From Isoetes taiwanensis (taxonomy: Eukaryota; Streptophyta; Lycopodiopsida; Isoetales; Isoetaceae), in contig JAJEKV010000005.1 in the NCBI GenBank assembly GCA_021234155.1, forward strand, positions 17,838,089 through 17,902,088: 64,000 nt of DNA, written 5' to 3'. The notes beneath the pieces were generated by a model, which saw only the letters and a program-made list of their open reading frames with translations, had not been told where the DNA came from and ran no database searches. Of this stretch, positions 25,240 to 36,384 are shown one piece after another; within the stretch, counting starts at the first letter, position 1, and each line of letters begins with the position of its first letter. The position numbers and the translations under genes are program-made.

Positions 25240-26804
25240 CTATGTCCTCCTTGCTCTTGAGAACGAGCACCCCAAAAAATATAGTATCATCGTGGAGGTG
25301 ACTAGTTTGAATTTGGCGTCTTTGTTTTGAGGGGTAGAATTGAAAGCAAAGACAAGAAGCTCGGCTGGAATCCCCCCAACTTTCGGACACTGAACCGCAG
25401 CTGATGAAGAGTAACATCTTCTCCAATGTGAAGGCAAATCACTTCCATACTAGCATCTTCACTCATCTACTCAAGCAACACTAGGATTCAATATGGCAAC
25501 AAAACAAGCAAGAACACTTGGGAGAAAATGAACTACATGATACTAAATCTATAAAAGATGAGAAAGAGAGATTCCTTACCAAAACATAGGGATGCATAGC
25601 GGGGTACAACAAAGATATCCCCCTCCTTCAACACCTCATTCAATATAAGGTCTCCACTATGAGATATTATTCATGCCCTTCCTTCTCCCTTTATCACATG
25701 CATCACTTGACCTTGGCTCTTCATCCATTTGCGGACTCAACATCGCTTTTTGAACTCAAACCCTACCATCATGGCTCCCATGTCTACCTCCTTTAGCACC
25801 TTCAAAGCTTGTTTGCATTCAATATGGTCATCCATCCGCCCCTCACACTTATATCAGTCCGGATGTCCTCATGTTGTATGCATAATTACCGAACATGTCA
25901 TTATGCCCTCAAGGAACCTAGGTCTGCATGAAGACTAATGTTATTAGTAACTTGCTTTCCTAAAACTAAACTTTGTATTGCAAGACATAAAAGGAACGCA
26001 AAACACGCTTTGAATTTGAGCGAATCGCGATTAGAATTTTGAGACTCAAGCAAGCCCTTGATTCTTCTAACCTCCTCTTCTTCCAAATCCCACATGGCAC
26101 CTAATATCTCTTTGCTAAAACCTCGAAGAAGATTAGGCAAGTAAAAGGATTGATACTTCCTGAATGGTCCATGGGCATTTGCAATGCAAATGGATCGAAC
26201 TCTCAGATATCCAGAATTAGAAAGCCAACTAACCCAGCCAGAACGTATGGCCAACACATCACCTACTGCAAGATACCTGTAGTATTGCCACAAAAGTTCA
26301 ACTTCTACATCACAAGAAGCACTCTAAGCATATAAACCAAGAGGATAACAAATGATCACAAGAAACGTTCAAGCATATAAACCAGGAGGACAATAAATGA
26401 TCACAAGAAGCGTTCACGCATACAAACCAAGAGGATAACAAATGATAACAAGAAGCGTTCAAGCATATAAACCAAGAGGATAACAAATGATAAGTGAAGG
26501 CATAAAATTACTTACCTAAGTAATATACAGATTGTTTTTGAACAAAAACAAAAGACATACCTCACATTGGTGGGCATGCCGGAAGGATGCAACAAGCCAG
26601 CAGTTGCGTGACCTTGTGAAACATAGCCGATACTATCAAGATCTCCATACATGGGTGTGAAGACTCCGCGGACCACCGACTTCAAGAGATATATGTCCCC
26701 ATTGAAATCTCAAGAGCCGGAGTGTCACGGGGCCATGTTAGCAGAGATCCCACTTTGGTTTTAACCTCATGCTCTCGGTTTGGGCGTGAGAACTTCACAT
26801 GCAT
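25240..26804 (-). pseudogene. Two-cupin glutelin-like protein, damaged
   Basis: The pieces follow the order of plant glutelin type-A/B-like bicupins (Arabidopsis At1g07750 type), which resemble seed globulins but are not proven storage proteins. Exon 1 (26804-26561) begins MHVKFSRPN and carries TWPRDTPAL and YVSQGHATAG. Exon 2 starts at about 26264 with YLAVGDVLAIRSGW and has GFSKEILGAMWDLEEEEV. A second cupin part reads QVMHVIKGEGR (about 25700) and EGDIFVVPRYA (about 25600). The C-terminal part has PAELLVFAFN (about 25370). Damage: a one-base frameshift near 26680, in-frame TGA codons at 25739-25737 and 25673-25671, and a frameshift in a G run near 25385. Exon limits beyond exon 1 and the start of exon 2 are approximate. 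Homopolymer sequencing error could explain the frameshifts but not the stops. Confidence 0.75.
26308..26492. repeat. About 47-bp tandem repeat inside cupin intron 1
   Basis: Four copies of a unit containing AAGCATATAAACCA, GAGGATAACAAATGAT and CACAAGAA.CGTTCA lie between cupin exons 1 and 2. The copies differ at a few positions. Such arrays often arise in introns by slippage. Confidence 0.85.
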
Positions 26805-28091
26805 AAGACTCCTCAGTTGCCCATTATTTGAAGCCTTGATTTCCTAAAACCAAACACGAACATGATACCATGCATAAACCAAATTCCGGACCAAGCAGAA
26901 GAAAATACCTTGGTAATTGCAACAAACGGTCTTTCGCCTTATCCGGTTGAAGCAAGGCTGTATCCTCTGAATAAACTTAAACTGGCCATGCAAAATGCCG
27001 TGTTACGGACCCATTTCGAACCGCTTTAGGGGCAAATTATTGCATATCCGCCATGACCGGAAAAGCTTCAATACCAATACTCACAACATCATAGAGATTG
27101 CCTCTCAACTTCAAGGGGACAAAGAAAAGGAAGCATTCGTGCCATCGATCGGCTACATCGCAGCGAATCCTCACGAATCTAGCGTCACACCGGGCCTCCA
27201 CGAAAACCCTAGAAAAAACCAACCCATCGCATCCGCTTACATAGGATATTCCGAGGCATATTATCATCAAAACGAATCCAAGCCTTCAAACCGTCACTCC
27301 ACCCTCCAACAAGAGGGTTGCCCCCTACGGGCAACCCAAAAATGCCGCTCTATCTTATACTCACCGGATTTTTGTGGAATATGCTTTTAATTTCTTGGAT
27401 TTTGTATGTAATAACCGTTTGCTTAAAATTACTGTGTTTTTTGGATAATTTTATTGGGCATAAAGCTTCCTCCACTTTTGTGGAGCGGTGCCGCTATCCC
27501 CTGCTTCTTGCCGTGCAGAGCTCTGTTTTTTGCTTGCACTGCAACAGGACTTCTGCCACAATAGGTTTGGTAAATGGCTTTGGTAAATCTGTTTTTTTTG
27601 CTTGCTCTGCAACCGGACTTCTGCCACAATAGGTTTGGTAAATGGTCTTGGTAAATAGAAATACACAGAAGGATCGAAATAGTTTTATGCACAGAAGGAT
27701 CGAAATGGAGACGGACCAAGACCATCGCAATATCTTTGGACTTTTGGTGAATGGCCGCATTGATTGAGGTAGACGTTCTTTTAACCTTTACTCCGGCGGA
27801 TATTCGCTCTGTTTATTTCTCGTTAATACTGGCAGGAAAACTCATCTCACGGTTGCATATGTTATAGCTGGAGGCTAAACCTCTTGCAAGATTGCGTTTG
27901 ATCCTAAAGAACCCATCTCTCATCTTCATCTTCGCCATAGCTTCTCAGCCATAGCCCCGTCTGCGGTCTGCCATAGCTTCTCAACCATAGCCCCTGCCAT
28001 CGCTTCTCCGTCATCGCCTGAGAGAAATTTTCAAGGTGCCACGCGGCAAATTAGTACTGAACGTAATTTTAGCAAATGGTTATGACGTAAT
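26805..28091. other. Spacer upstream of the cupin locus
   Basis: No supported gene. The ORF at 26995-27390 (+, 131 codons) has no recognisable motif. A perfect 9-bp inverted repeat, GGGTTGCCC / GGGCAACCC, lies at 27315-27337. If the cupin were transcribed, its promoter would lie here on the minus strand, but I see no convincing core element. Confidence 0.35.
27520..27700. repeat. Tandem repeat, about 70 bp, two copies
   Basis: Two copies contain TTTGCTTGC.CTGCAAC, GGACTTCTGCCACAATAGG and TTTGGTAAATGG. They are followed by a short duplication of CACAGAAGGATCGAAAT. The overlapping minus-strand ORFs at 27429-27760 are this array in three frames. Confidence 0.75.
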
Positions 28092-28406
28092 GTAATTGCC
28101 ATGAGTCGGCCATTCCACCTATAATCGGGCGCCGGACTCAATGGCGCTTGCGACTCTGCGGCTCGTGCCGCGGGTATGGGCAGGGGCCTTCTTTAACCCA
28201 AAGGGACGGGATCGCTGCCCGATTTCGGCGCACTCTTCGACTCTGCTTGCCGCGATTGCCTTCAAAGATGGCGGAAATTAAGCCTAGCCCGCCCTAGCCC
28301 TTTAGGGGGCCGGCGGGTCTTTACTTGATTTCCAGTGATTGCATAGCGGCTCTGCCGCGGCTCGTGCCAGCTCGTGATGGCGGAATGGTCGACTCATGGC
28401 AATTAC
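28092..28406. mobile_element. 315-bp GC-rich element with 28-bp TIRs
   Basis: The left end GTAATTGCCATGAGTCG... (28092-28119) is the reverse complement of 28379-28406 with two mismatches in 28 bp. The interior is strikingly GC-rich compared with the AT-rich flanks and contains GGCTCGTGCCGCGG and CCGCGGCTCGTGCCAG near its two ends, a second inverted pair. No ORF of use is present. A non-autonomous DNA transposon is likely. I could not identify a target duplication, so the superfamily is unknown (Mutator-like is possible). Confidence 0.75.
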
Positions 28407-28648
28407 CTAAAAATTTATTGTGGCGGCCTTTGCTATGCATCGTTTCTCTTTCCCAACTCTCTTGCATTTAGGGAAGTCATTTCTCTTTCCCAACTTCTCT
28501 GTAAATGCAAGTGAGTCAGTATAGAGGGATGTTTGCCATGTGAAAGCAGGTTAGGCTTCATTATGCTATGAGACCCATTATCAAGAATCGCAACAAAAAA
28601 TTAGGGCTGCTGGCGTTCACCTAGGCTAATAATACAAGAAAGTTATTG

Positions 28649-28906
28649 TTAATTCCAAAGCTCTCCGAATACATCCACTATTAACATGCAATCCCATAGG
28701 TTTATGTCATACTTTTTATACACAATATTATTCGGCACAAAAACGTCCAAAGTAATTGCGCATGCATCAATGGCTCCTCCAAAGGGCAACCCATTGATAT
28801 TATAAAAAATAATTTCTGTTATTTGGGATTTTTGTCTTGCATTTGAAGGGTTAAAGTTGAAAGACTTCCTGTCACGCGAAAGGCGTAAATGTTTTTTGCC
28901 TGTCAC
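28649..28906 (-). other. Unknown ORF holding dispersed repeat copy 2
   Basis: An 85-codon minus-strand frame contains INGLPFGGAIDACAIT (DNA 28749-28798), matching the segment at 24539-24589. I do not recognise the family. The frame has no clear start context. It may be a fragment of a mobile-element protein or an old host exon. Confidence 0.4.
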
Positions 28907-29990
28907 AAGAAAATTAAGAGTAGCCTTCTAATTTGAGCATTGTTCCTCATGTGTATGCCAAGAACTTTTGCTCTAGAATATTTAGTTGATTTAGCACAAC
29001 TATAAAAGTCGGGCTATAGTTTGGCTCTTATTATGGCCCTTTCCTTATTGTTTTTTTTGGATCATTGGATCCACGTATAGTTCCATGAATATGCCAAATC
29101 AAAGGCTCTGCAATTTCCACATCGGACCCATTATAAGCTTGCGCACCCCATACGGCTATTATCATTATATACATACATGGTATAATTCAATCCATACACA
29201 TCAAAAAATCCACGAACACCATTGCATTCACAAAGGACACATAAGAACAGAGAAGAGAAGAGTGAAGCACAGATAAGAAGTTAAAGTGAAGAAATAAGAA
29301 CAATCGTCGGAAGCCATAGCCATAGCTAGAAACCAGCGTAGCCATAGCTGCGATAGCCATAGGTTTCCTTGAGACCTCCATAAGCGTACCCATAGGCTGG
29401 AGTAGCCTCTCTTTTTTAAGCCAGGCCAAGGCCACCGCAATAGAAGAGCACAAAGGACCACCGCAACAAAGAGCGTAAAGAGCAGCGCAATAGCCGAAAC
29501 CCCATTTGCATAATGGCGGTAGAATCTGCTCTTTGTCGATTTAATGAAACAAGATCTTAGAATCTTAGCCTAATCTTGGCCAGAATCTTCACCTAATCTC
29601 ATACGTAGAATGAGCCGAAATCGTAAAAGAAAACTAAATCGAAACAAAACTAGAACAGAGCCCTGCACCTCCGAAATCGAAACAGCGGAAATCGAAAGAG
29701 AACTAAAACAGAGCCCTGCACCTCCATCGCATTGTCTCTGTCTCTGTCCAAGAATGCCCTGCGAAGCCGGAACATATGCGTGTAAGAAATGTCTAATTTG
29801 GGACCATGGAAACAATCCACAAATGAGACAGAAATCCCCCTTTCTCGCGAAACCATTGCCAAAACCTTAGTAATTGGATAATTTGGGAACCTTATGAAAG
29901 TAACGTAAGGCATAAATAATATGTTTAGGAGGAAAGGAGTTTTTTGGGGCATATAGTACATCATGGTACAGAAACAACTGGACACCTTGG
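28907..29990. other. Intergenic; local repeats
   Basis: No gene recognised. At 29290-29400 the words AGCCATAG and GCCATAGC recur irregularly. At about 29650-29740 the words CAGAGCCCTGCACCTCC and AAATCGAAA occur twice. The ORFs on both strands here overlap each other and reflect this repetition. Confidence 0.4.
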
Positions 29991-29998
29991 CTCGGACC

Positions 29999-30759
29999 AG
30001 GGTTCGAAAAAGTGGGGGTTTGGCTCGAGGATTGCCGGTTGAATCTCTTAAAGTCCAGTTGGGGTTTAGGGCTACTGCGGGTGGTTCCAACAAAAATTTC
30101 AGACATATGGCTAATTGCATGTAAAAATTCATCCAAACATGCAAATTTCCAGTTTAAAAGTTAGGGGACTGGGAATTTTTTGAAAAGGTTAGGGGACCAT
30201 ACTGGGCATGCCATGCCTTGGCCTGGCTAGGCGGCAAAGTATATTTGCAATTGCATATCTTAGATTCGTAGCCTAGGTAGCAAAGTTGCAGTGCATTAAA
30301 GATTTGCAGTTGCCTTGGTGGCCTTGGGCTCCATATCTGGCACTAGCACTCCCACATGATTTTAGAGTATTAATGCTCTTACTTAGGCCAAATGAAATTT
30401 TGCGGGAGGACTTGCAGTTTACCTAAGAGCAACAACAGTGAATGTGAGTCTGTTATTGTGCTCTTTCAAAACCTCACAGGTGGAAGCCATTCTTTGTATG
30501 CATGTTCCAAATTAGTGCTATGCTTCCAATCGAAGAGATTCTTTCTATATATTCTTCAGTTAGTTTGATCTTATTTTTCAATTAATGTACATATTTTTGT
30601 TTCAGCCTTTATTTTTCAGCTAATGTACATATTTTTGTTTCAGCCTTTAAAGGGTGATAAATTCGGGCAAATTTCCCAGAACTTTGGATTTCAATTCTGT
30701 ATATATAAATAGAAGACGGCAAATTTTCTGGTTACATCTAAAATATTTTTCGAACCCTG
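29999..30759. mobile_element. Second hAT-type MITE with the same termini
   Basis: CAGGGTTCGAAAAA at 29999-30012 and its exact reverse complement at 30746-30759 are 14-bp terminal inverted repeats, differing by one base from those of the MITE at 24129. The word TGGCTCGGAC flanks both sides: directly before the left end (29989-29998) and three bases after the right end (30763-30772). This resembles an imperfect hAT target duplication. No transposase is visible. The element contains a 39-bp duplication at 30572-30648. Confidence 0.7.
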
Positions 30760-30772
30760 GTGTGGCTCGGAC

Positions 30773-32253
30773 ATGCTTGGCATAATGGTACGCTGATCAG
30801 TGTTTATTGCAAAGGATTTGGTGTCTCCACATGTTCTTGGTCAGTGTAAGGCCTGCAGGCTGCAACCCTGCAGCCCAATTTTTTTTGCAATCGTCTTTGG
30901 GATAAATTCCTGTATATAATCATGTAATCACGGTAATCTGGCAGATTCGAATTTTCAATTACACTATATACAATGGGCTTTACACCAAGAACAAGTATCC
31001 ATAGAAAGAAAAGAACAAACATCAATTTGCTTGTGAAAAACCTTCAACATGAAGACCTTCACTTTTGCAAGCGCACTGCAAGAACATGGAATCAATTTGC
31101 AGATTTATGAATTTGCAAGAAAATGAAGAAAACAACATCGATTTTGGCAAGCCTCTGATTACGCAAGAGAATGGCACTGATTTTGTAAGAAACCTGAAAA
31201 AAGAATCCTCGAATTTACGATAGCTGATTATGCAAGAGAATGGCACTGATTTTGTAAGAAACCGGAAAAAGAATCCTCGAATTCAAGATAGCTGATTATA
31301 CAAGATGGATTGACTATGAAGAAAATGGAAGCGGAATGCATTGACAGACTGTTCTTAAAAAAAAGGAAGACAGATTTGCAAGGAAAAGATTCGGATTGGA
31401 AGACAGATTTGCAAGAAAAAGGAAGCGGATTGCAATAAGAAAATCCGGAATAGCAAACCCTTCAATAGAAAATCGTGCTTGAAAGAGAAAAATGCCTCCA
31501 AAAAACAATTTCTTGAATGCAAGGCTGCTTTGTGAAAAATACTAAATTTTATGGCTTAGGTGCAGATGAACAAATTAGAAACTTAGCAAAACATAAGGGT
31601 AATGCTGCCAATGTCCATAACGAAATATATACTCAATCTCAAGCTGGAAGCAGTGGAATGGGACCTCACATTGCTGTTCCTAATGCCTGAAGAACGGATA
31701 TTTAATAGAATGTTTGGACAGAATCGGATTTCATTCGAATTTATAATGAGGGAGAAATTTCAGAAAAGGAAGTTTTTCTAATCTATCAACTAATAAAGGG
31801 CTCTAACAAGGAAGGTTTAAATGAAAGCAGACCATTTATCAGTGTAGGCCTGCTCTTCAACAGAAGAATCCTCCCATGCATCATCCACCCTGAAGAATTA
31901 ACTGCCAGAACCATTGACTGTCAAAACCTGTAGCACTCCTGCTATGCCTTACCAAAATTCTACCCATAAAAAACAGACCACTCAATCTTGAGTCTACATT
32001 TCCTGGTGCATATAGCACAACATATGGGACTTGACTTCCAAATTGTCATCAAAATCTTTGTACAACAGACCTCCCATATACTTATTTTATGAGCATTTAT
32101 ATTTCACATTTAGAAACAAGTAACAGGAAGAATTCCCTCTCTCTTATGACAGTAGAACTTTGTGAAGTTGCAAGCTTAATTAGCAGGTAGGGGTATGCCA
32201 AACAGCGACGATGAAGTTGAATATAACTTTCAACAGCAACCAGCGACCTGCCA
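30773..32253. other. Spacer downstream of the LRAT gene
   Basis: No gene recognised. The right part (about 31550-32253) probably includes the 3' UTR of the minus-strand LRAT gene. The left part is rich in GCAAGA/GCAAGAAAA words and contains the tandem repeat listed separately. Confidence 0.4.
31150..31310. repeat. Two-copy tandem repeat, about 73 bp
   Basis: Two nearly identical copies contain GCAAGAGAATGGCACTGATT, TTGTAAGAAACC and AAGAATCCTCGAATT. The minus-strand ORF at 31022-31246 is the array read through. Confidence 0.85.
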
Positions 32254-33295
32254 TTAAAGTCGAATGAGTGGTTCCTCAGCATGCAGCACTATATCATCGT
32301 CAATGTCAATGAGCGGTTCTTTGCTATCCTCAATCTCAACTTTGACCACATCACCACGTACGCCAACATCAGCTGCACATTTGCTACCATAATAAAGCCC
32401 AACAGTGGTAACAACTGCTAAAGGATTTAAAGACATCATAAGTGGTATTGAAGATGACAATGTGGCAATAAAAGATACTGCTTGACCACTCCTTCCAATA
32501 GCACTGTCCTTCACCCGCAATCCTGTTTTGCAGTGGATGGCAAAATCTTCACAATTGTTGCGAAAGATATGATAATCTCCAAAGCCATTTATTAGCCAGT
32601 AATTTGCTCTCTTGAGAACAATTCCTGGAGGCTCTGCTTGTGCCAAAGTGCATGTACCACTCCTCTTCAAGCAGAAGGGCAGTATACTTGCACTGTATTC
32701 ATATTTACACAATTGTCCACCAGCAAGAAAGCAGTTCAAACAGGATTTCAAAACGCCACTGGCATTTGGCATGTTGCCACAATTACCACATGTACCAGTA
32801 GGAGCAGTACTAAAAATGTCTAAGACAATATTTGCCTCATTATTATCCCCTCTGGTAAAATGTATCACACTTCCATTTCCTATATAGATTCCTGCACACT
32901 TTACAATGGCTAAATTAACATAAAACATCAACAGGGCCAAGTTTAATATGACATTCATATCGGGTTTAAGATCCCCCTTCAAGGAAAGCATAACTACTTA
33001 AGAACTAAAAACAAAATCCAACAACTTCTAGATATCCATTGGAAGAACAATATTTCTCCATTATTTACATTCTTGAAGGTTATCAAGAAAGTGGATGATC
33101 AGTGTAAAGAGGGCTAAGTTAACAGGCAAAAGCAAAATTTAAATCTAGGAAAGATTGCAGAACGAATGCGAGCGAAATGAATAACAAACCATGATGCGCA
33201 TATGTGTAAGCAGATCGCCATGAATAAATGTGGTCTCCTGGCATTAGGGTTGCTTCCGCTACTCGATTTGAGAGCAAGGCCTTCATTTGGTCCAT
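32254..33295 (-). CDS. LRAT/NC-domain protein (NlpC/P60-like fold)
   Basis: A plant LRAT-domain (NC-domain) protein. The family has a papain-like fold with a His-His-Cys site; some members are thiol acyltransferases or phospholipases, and the plant role is unknown. Two exons, 33295-33190 and 32891-32254, join through a GT-AG intron in phase 1 to 247 residues, matching the usual size. Residues 1-35 hold MPGDHIYSWRSAYTYAHH; the join completes HHGIYIG and is followed by VIHF and RNNCEDFAIHC. Likely catalytic residues are His35, His46 and Cys149. The hydrophobic segment LSSSIPLMMSLNPLAVVTTV near residues 180-200 may contact membrane, and the DVGVRGDVVKVEIED tail is typical. Start at 33295 was chosen; an ATG three codons later is equally possible. 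The longer genomic frame starting at 32991 begins in the intron. The gene appears intact. Confidence 0.93.
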
Positions 33296-33665
33296 AGATT
33301 TCGGCCGAATGCGAGCACCCTATGTTCTCAAGCCCATTTGTGGGCAGGATATAAGCTTCGCTTCCCCAAGCTTTATTGTGCTTATCTTCAGCGCATTGTT
33401 TCCGGTTTCATAATCTTTCATATCCAAGAGTGGAGAATAGTGCCATTTTTTTAATTGAATCCTTAAAAATTACTGTATTACCCAATGACAGTTTAATACA
33501 TGCAATAGCCTTTCCTTTCGTGGTATAAAAAAGAAGTAAATGTAAAACATTTTAGATCAGGAATCTAGCGAAATTGTCCATACGTACCGGCTAAATGATA
33601 TAACATTTGCTTTAGCATTGGTGCACCCGAGGGCGTGCCTTGAGCAAGTCTATTTCATTTGTTCA

Positions 33666-34275
33666 TTTTTTTAGAAGGACCACAAACTTTATTGGAAATC
33701 CATGCCAAAAGACAGATAGAAATGCACAGGCGGGATTAAAGCCTCAGAGGATAATCATGATCCACTGAGTAGGACTACTAGCTTATGCATAAGACAATTC
33801 AAATAAATTATAAATATCAACTGTCGCTTGATAGGAGCAAGGAAGAGCAATGGTAGGCCTTAGCAATTCTATCTTGGGCATCCTAAAGGACAGCAGCAGC
33901 AAGAAATCTAAGCCTTTAAAAATACACAATATTCTGTGCTTCCAGATAGACCACAACAACCATCATGATGCCAAGTGAAAGGCTTGGCTTCATAACTTAT
34001 TCCAAATATTCGGATAAATAGTGCACTTGCTGACTTGTCACGGTCACATGAAAAAGAGAAAACGACCAAGACCAAACAGGCTGGAGGTGATCGCACAAAT
34101 AGAAATAGTATTCAAAAGTCTCAACCTTTTGCTTGCACAGTGCGCATAATGCTGACACTCGAGCATTGATTCTATGGACAAACACATTAACACGAGGGCA
34201 TCTATAAAGAATCTGCCACGAAAACACAGCCACCTTAGGATGAAGTAGTTTATCCCAAGTCCAAGTTTGCATACA
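33666..34275 (-). mobile_element. 5'-truncated LINE with zinc-binding domain
   Basis: The minus strand at 34272-33997 encodes a reverse-transcriptase zinc-binding (zf-RVT) domain typical of the C-terminus of plant LINE ORF2: TWDKLLHPKVAVFSWQIL, a Cys-x2-Cys (CALC), and CDHLQPVW. A 3' tail follows to a poly-T run on the plus strand (33666-33672), the copy's poly(A) tail. The rest of ORF2 is missing, as expected from incomplete reverse transcription. I could not define the target duplication. Confidence 0.75.
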
Positions 34276-34324
34276 TTTTCAAGTAGTTGGCATTAAAGAA
34301 CGTCAATTTATTCACCATCATATC

Positions 34325-35074
34325 ATGAGTACAGTAGATACATCAGGTCCTACAAATCATATGGAAGCCAATCGATTACCTAACCATGATATCTTATGCT
34401 AGGAGTACATATGGCAGATTAAAAGTCTCTACCACAGGACCGGTTGGTCATATTTGAAGCCGACCTCATGATACCTTATGCTAGGAGTACATATGGCAAA
34501 CCTAAGGTCTCTACCATAAGACTGATTGGTGATATTTGAACCCGTGACCTCATGATTATATATAGCAGACTTAAGGTCGCTACCACAGGACCGGTTGGTC
34601 ATATTTGAACCTGTAACCTCATAAGTCGTTTGGTCATAGTTGAACCTGTTACCTCGTGATACCTTATGCGAGTATATATGGCACACTTAAGGTCTCTAGC
34701 ACAAGACTGATTGGTCATATTTGAACCCGTTACCTCATGATACCTTATGCTAGGAGTATATGTGGTAGACTTATGGTCTCCACCACAAACGATTGGTTAT
34801 ATTTGAACCCGTTACCTCATGATACCTTATGCTAGGAGTATATGTGGTAGACTTATGGTCTCCATCACAGACGCTGCTTAGTCATATTTGAATTCGTGAC
34901 CTCATAAGTACTATCGGTTGGTCATACATGAACTTGTTACCTCATGGGTACATTAGATACATCACATTCTGTGTATCACATGGAAGCCAATTAACTACCT
35001 AGCCACGATACTTTATGCTAGGAGTACATATAGCAGACTTAAGGTCTCTACCATAGGATGCTATGGTAGAGACC
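34325..35074 (-). repeat. tRNA-promoter-like tandem array ending in a hairpin
   Basis: About seven diverged units of roughly 85-90 bp share, on the minus strand, TGGTAGAGACC, CTCCTAGCATAAGGTATCAT, GAGGTAACGGGTTCAAATAT and GACCAATC. TGGTAGAG resembles the D-arm/A-box side of a tRNA and GGGTTCAAAT resembles a B-box. The spacing of about 50 bases is long for a tRNA. The left edge (34325-34440) and right edge (34945-35060) are a diverged pair sharing ACATGGAAGCCAAT-like, CTAGGAGTACATA and TCTCTACCA words. The right end is a perfect hairpin, GGTCTCTACCATAG / CTATGGTAGAGACC with a 4-base loop (35043-35074). A tRNA-derived SINE family amplified in tandem is plausible. No coding role is evident. Confidence 0.65.
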
Positions 35075-35424
35075 TACCCTCTAAAACAAAAAGTTATTTA
35101 ATCTATGCAATGGTCCTAGCATCATGCTATTGTCAAACATGTATGAAAAAAAATACATGAATCTACATCTTAGAGTGAAATCTAGCTTTGGGTAAAGCTC
35201 AAATAAAATGCAAAGTACTTTTGTAGCTATCTCTTCTTTGAGGTACTCGTCTTTGTCAAGGATTAGGATTTTCATGATATCGCCACTTGAATACCATGGC
35301 CGTATAACTTTTGGATGATATTTCTACAAAAACATATCTTGGTAGTAAAAATAAACTTATAATTATGAATATTGTACAAATCAGTTTAATGATTTTCCAA
35401 CAGAACATTGAATTGAGGTTTGAG

Positions 35425-36384
35425 TCAATTTGGTTTATCTATCTGTGTTGTAGTCTCTATGATTTCTTGACGATTGTGATAGATAACATATAATATGATT
35501 TGAGTTGCTCCTAGGAAAGTGCCCACACCATTTGGTATCTATAAGGTTTATAGATTAGAACAGAATTCAAGTATAGACGAAAATGGTGGTTGCGCTTAAG
35601 ATGAAAATGGTGGTCGCACTTACAATGATAAACACATCATGTCCAAGCAAGCCGTAGATCGTCCAAATAGTAGAGTTGATAAATACGGCTAAAGAGAGTA
35701 AAAATGGCATGTATTTTACACTTTTCGTAGTAATTACAATTCTCTGCAAAGCAATGATAGTAAAGCGCATCTCAACTCATGCATCAAATAATGAAAAGTT
35801 GCAACTTACCATTATAGCCAATGGCGAAGCATACATGCATGTTGTGACAACAACACATATTATGCCAACAAAAGATTTTCTTTTGATAGGTTGTAAAGCC
35901 AATATGGATAACAAGATTACTATAATAATGAGTAAAAAGACAGCAACAAGGATCTTGACTACAATGACCTGCAAATATATGATGCCCTTTTTAGTCATGC
36001 AATAGAGAAAATAAAGTATATTGGGTATATATCTTCTTTTTCCGAGGAGCAAAAGCTAAGTACACGATGATAAATATGAACTCCATAGCGGCACCAGCTC
36101 CATTGATTGTTGAAACTAGTATGTTACTCTGGGTAATATATGGAATACCATACCAAGTCCAAAGAAGGCAATTGAGAAGAGTAACAACATAGGGCAATGG
36201 TGAGAATTCTCCTACTTCCCCACTCGTCCAAATGGTACATAGTGTTTTCCTAAAGGGTTACTTATGAGTATGAAGCTGTATTGATACAAACACATGTTAA
36301 AGGGATAGGAGCATACAAAGGTGACATAAACAACGCCAATGCGCTAGCATTTCCTGCAAGAGAATAAACATTAAGATCGTGCAT
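35425..36384 (-). CDS. SWEET (MtN3/saliva) sugar transporter
   Basis: SWEETs are seven-helix uniporters that move sucrose or hexoses across plasma or vacuolar membranes. Five exons, 36384-36317, 36249-36033, 35968-35810, 35743-35624 and 35538-35425, join in frame to 225 residues. Repeat 1 has GNASALALFMSP and PLPYVVTLLNCLLWTWYG. Repeat 2 has MYASPLAIM, TKSVKYMPFLLSL and IPNGVGTFLGATQIILY. The C-terminal tail is short. The protein begins only a few residues before helix 1 (MHDLNVYSLAG), shorter than usual. Three introns are GT-AG. The exon 2/3 boundary has no GT: the expected donor after PRKKK reads ATATAT (36032-36027), followed by a normal TTTGCAG acceptor, and reading through hits a stop. 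This is a rare AT-AG intron, a mutated donor (possible pseudogene) or a base error. Everything else is intact. Confidence 0.85.

Noticed and set aside
32612-32887. Plus-strand ORFs opposite the LRAT gene
   Set aside because: Antisense shadows of a well supported coding exon.
34325-35074. A functional tRNA gene cluster
   Set aside because: Only A/B-box-like words are present; spacing is too long and no cloverleaf arms can be paired by eye.
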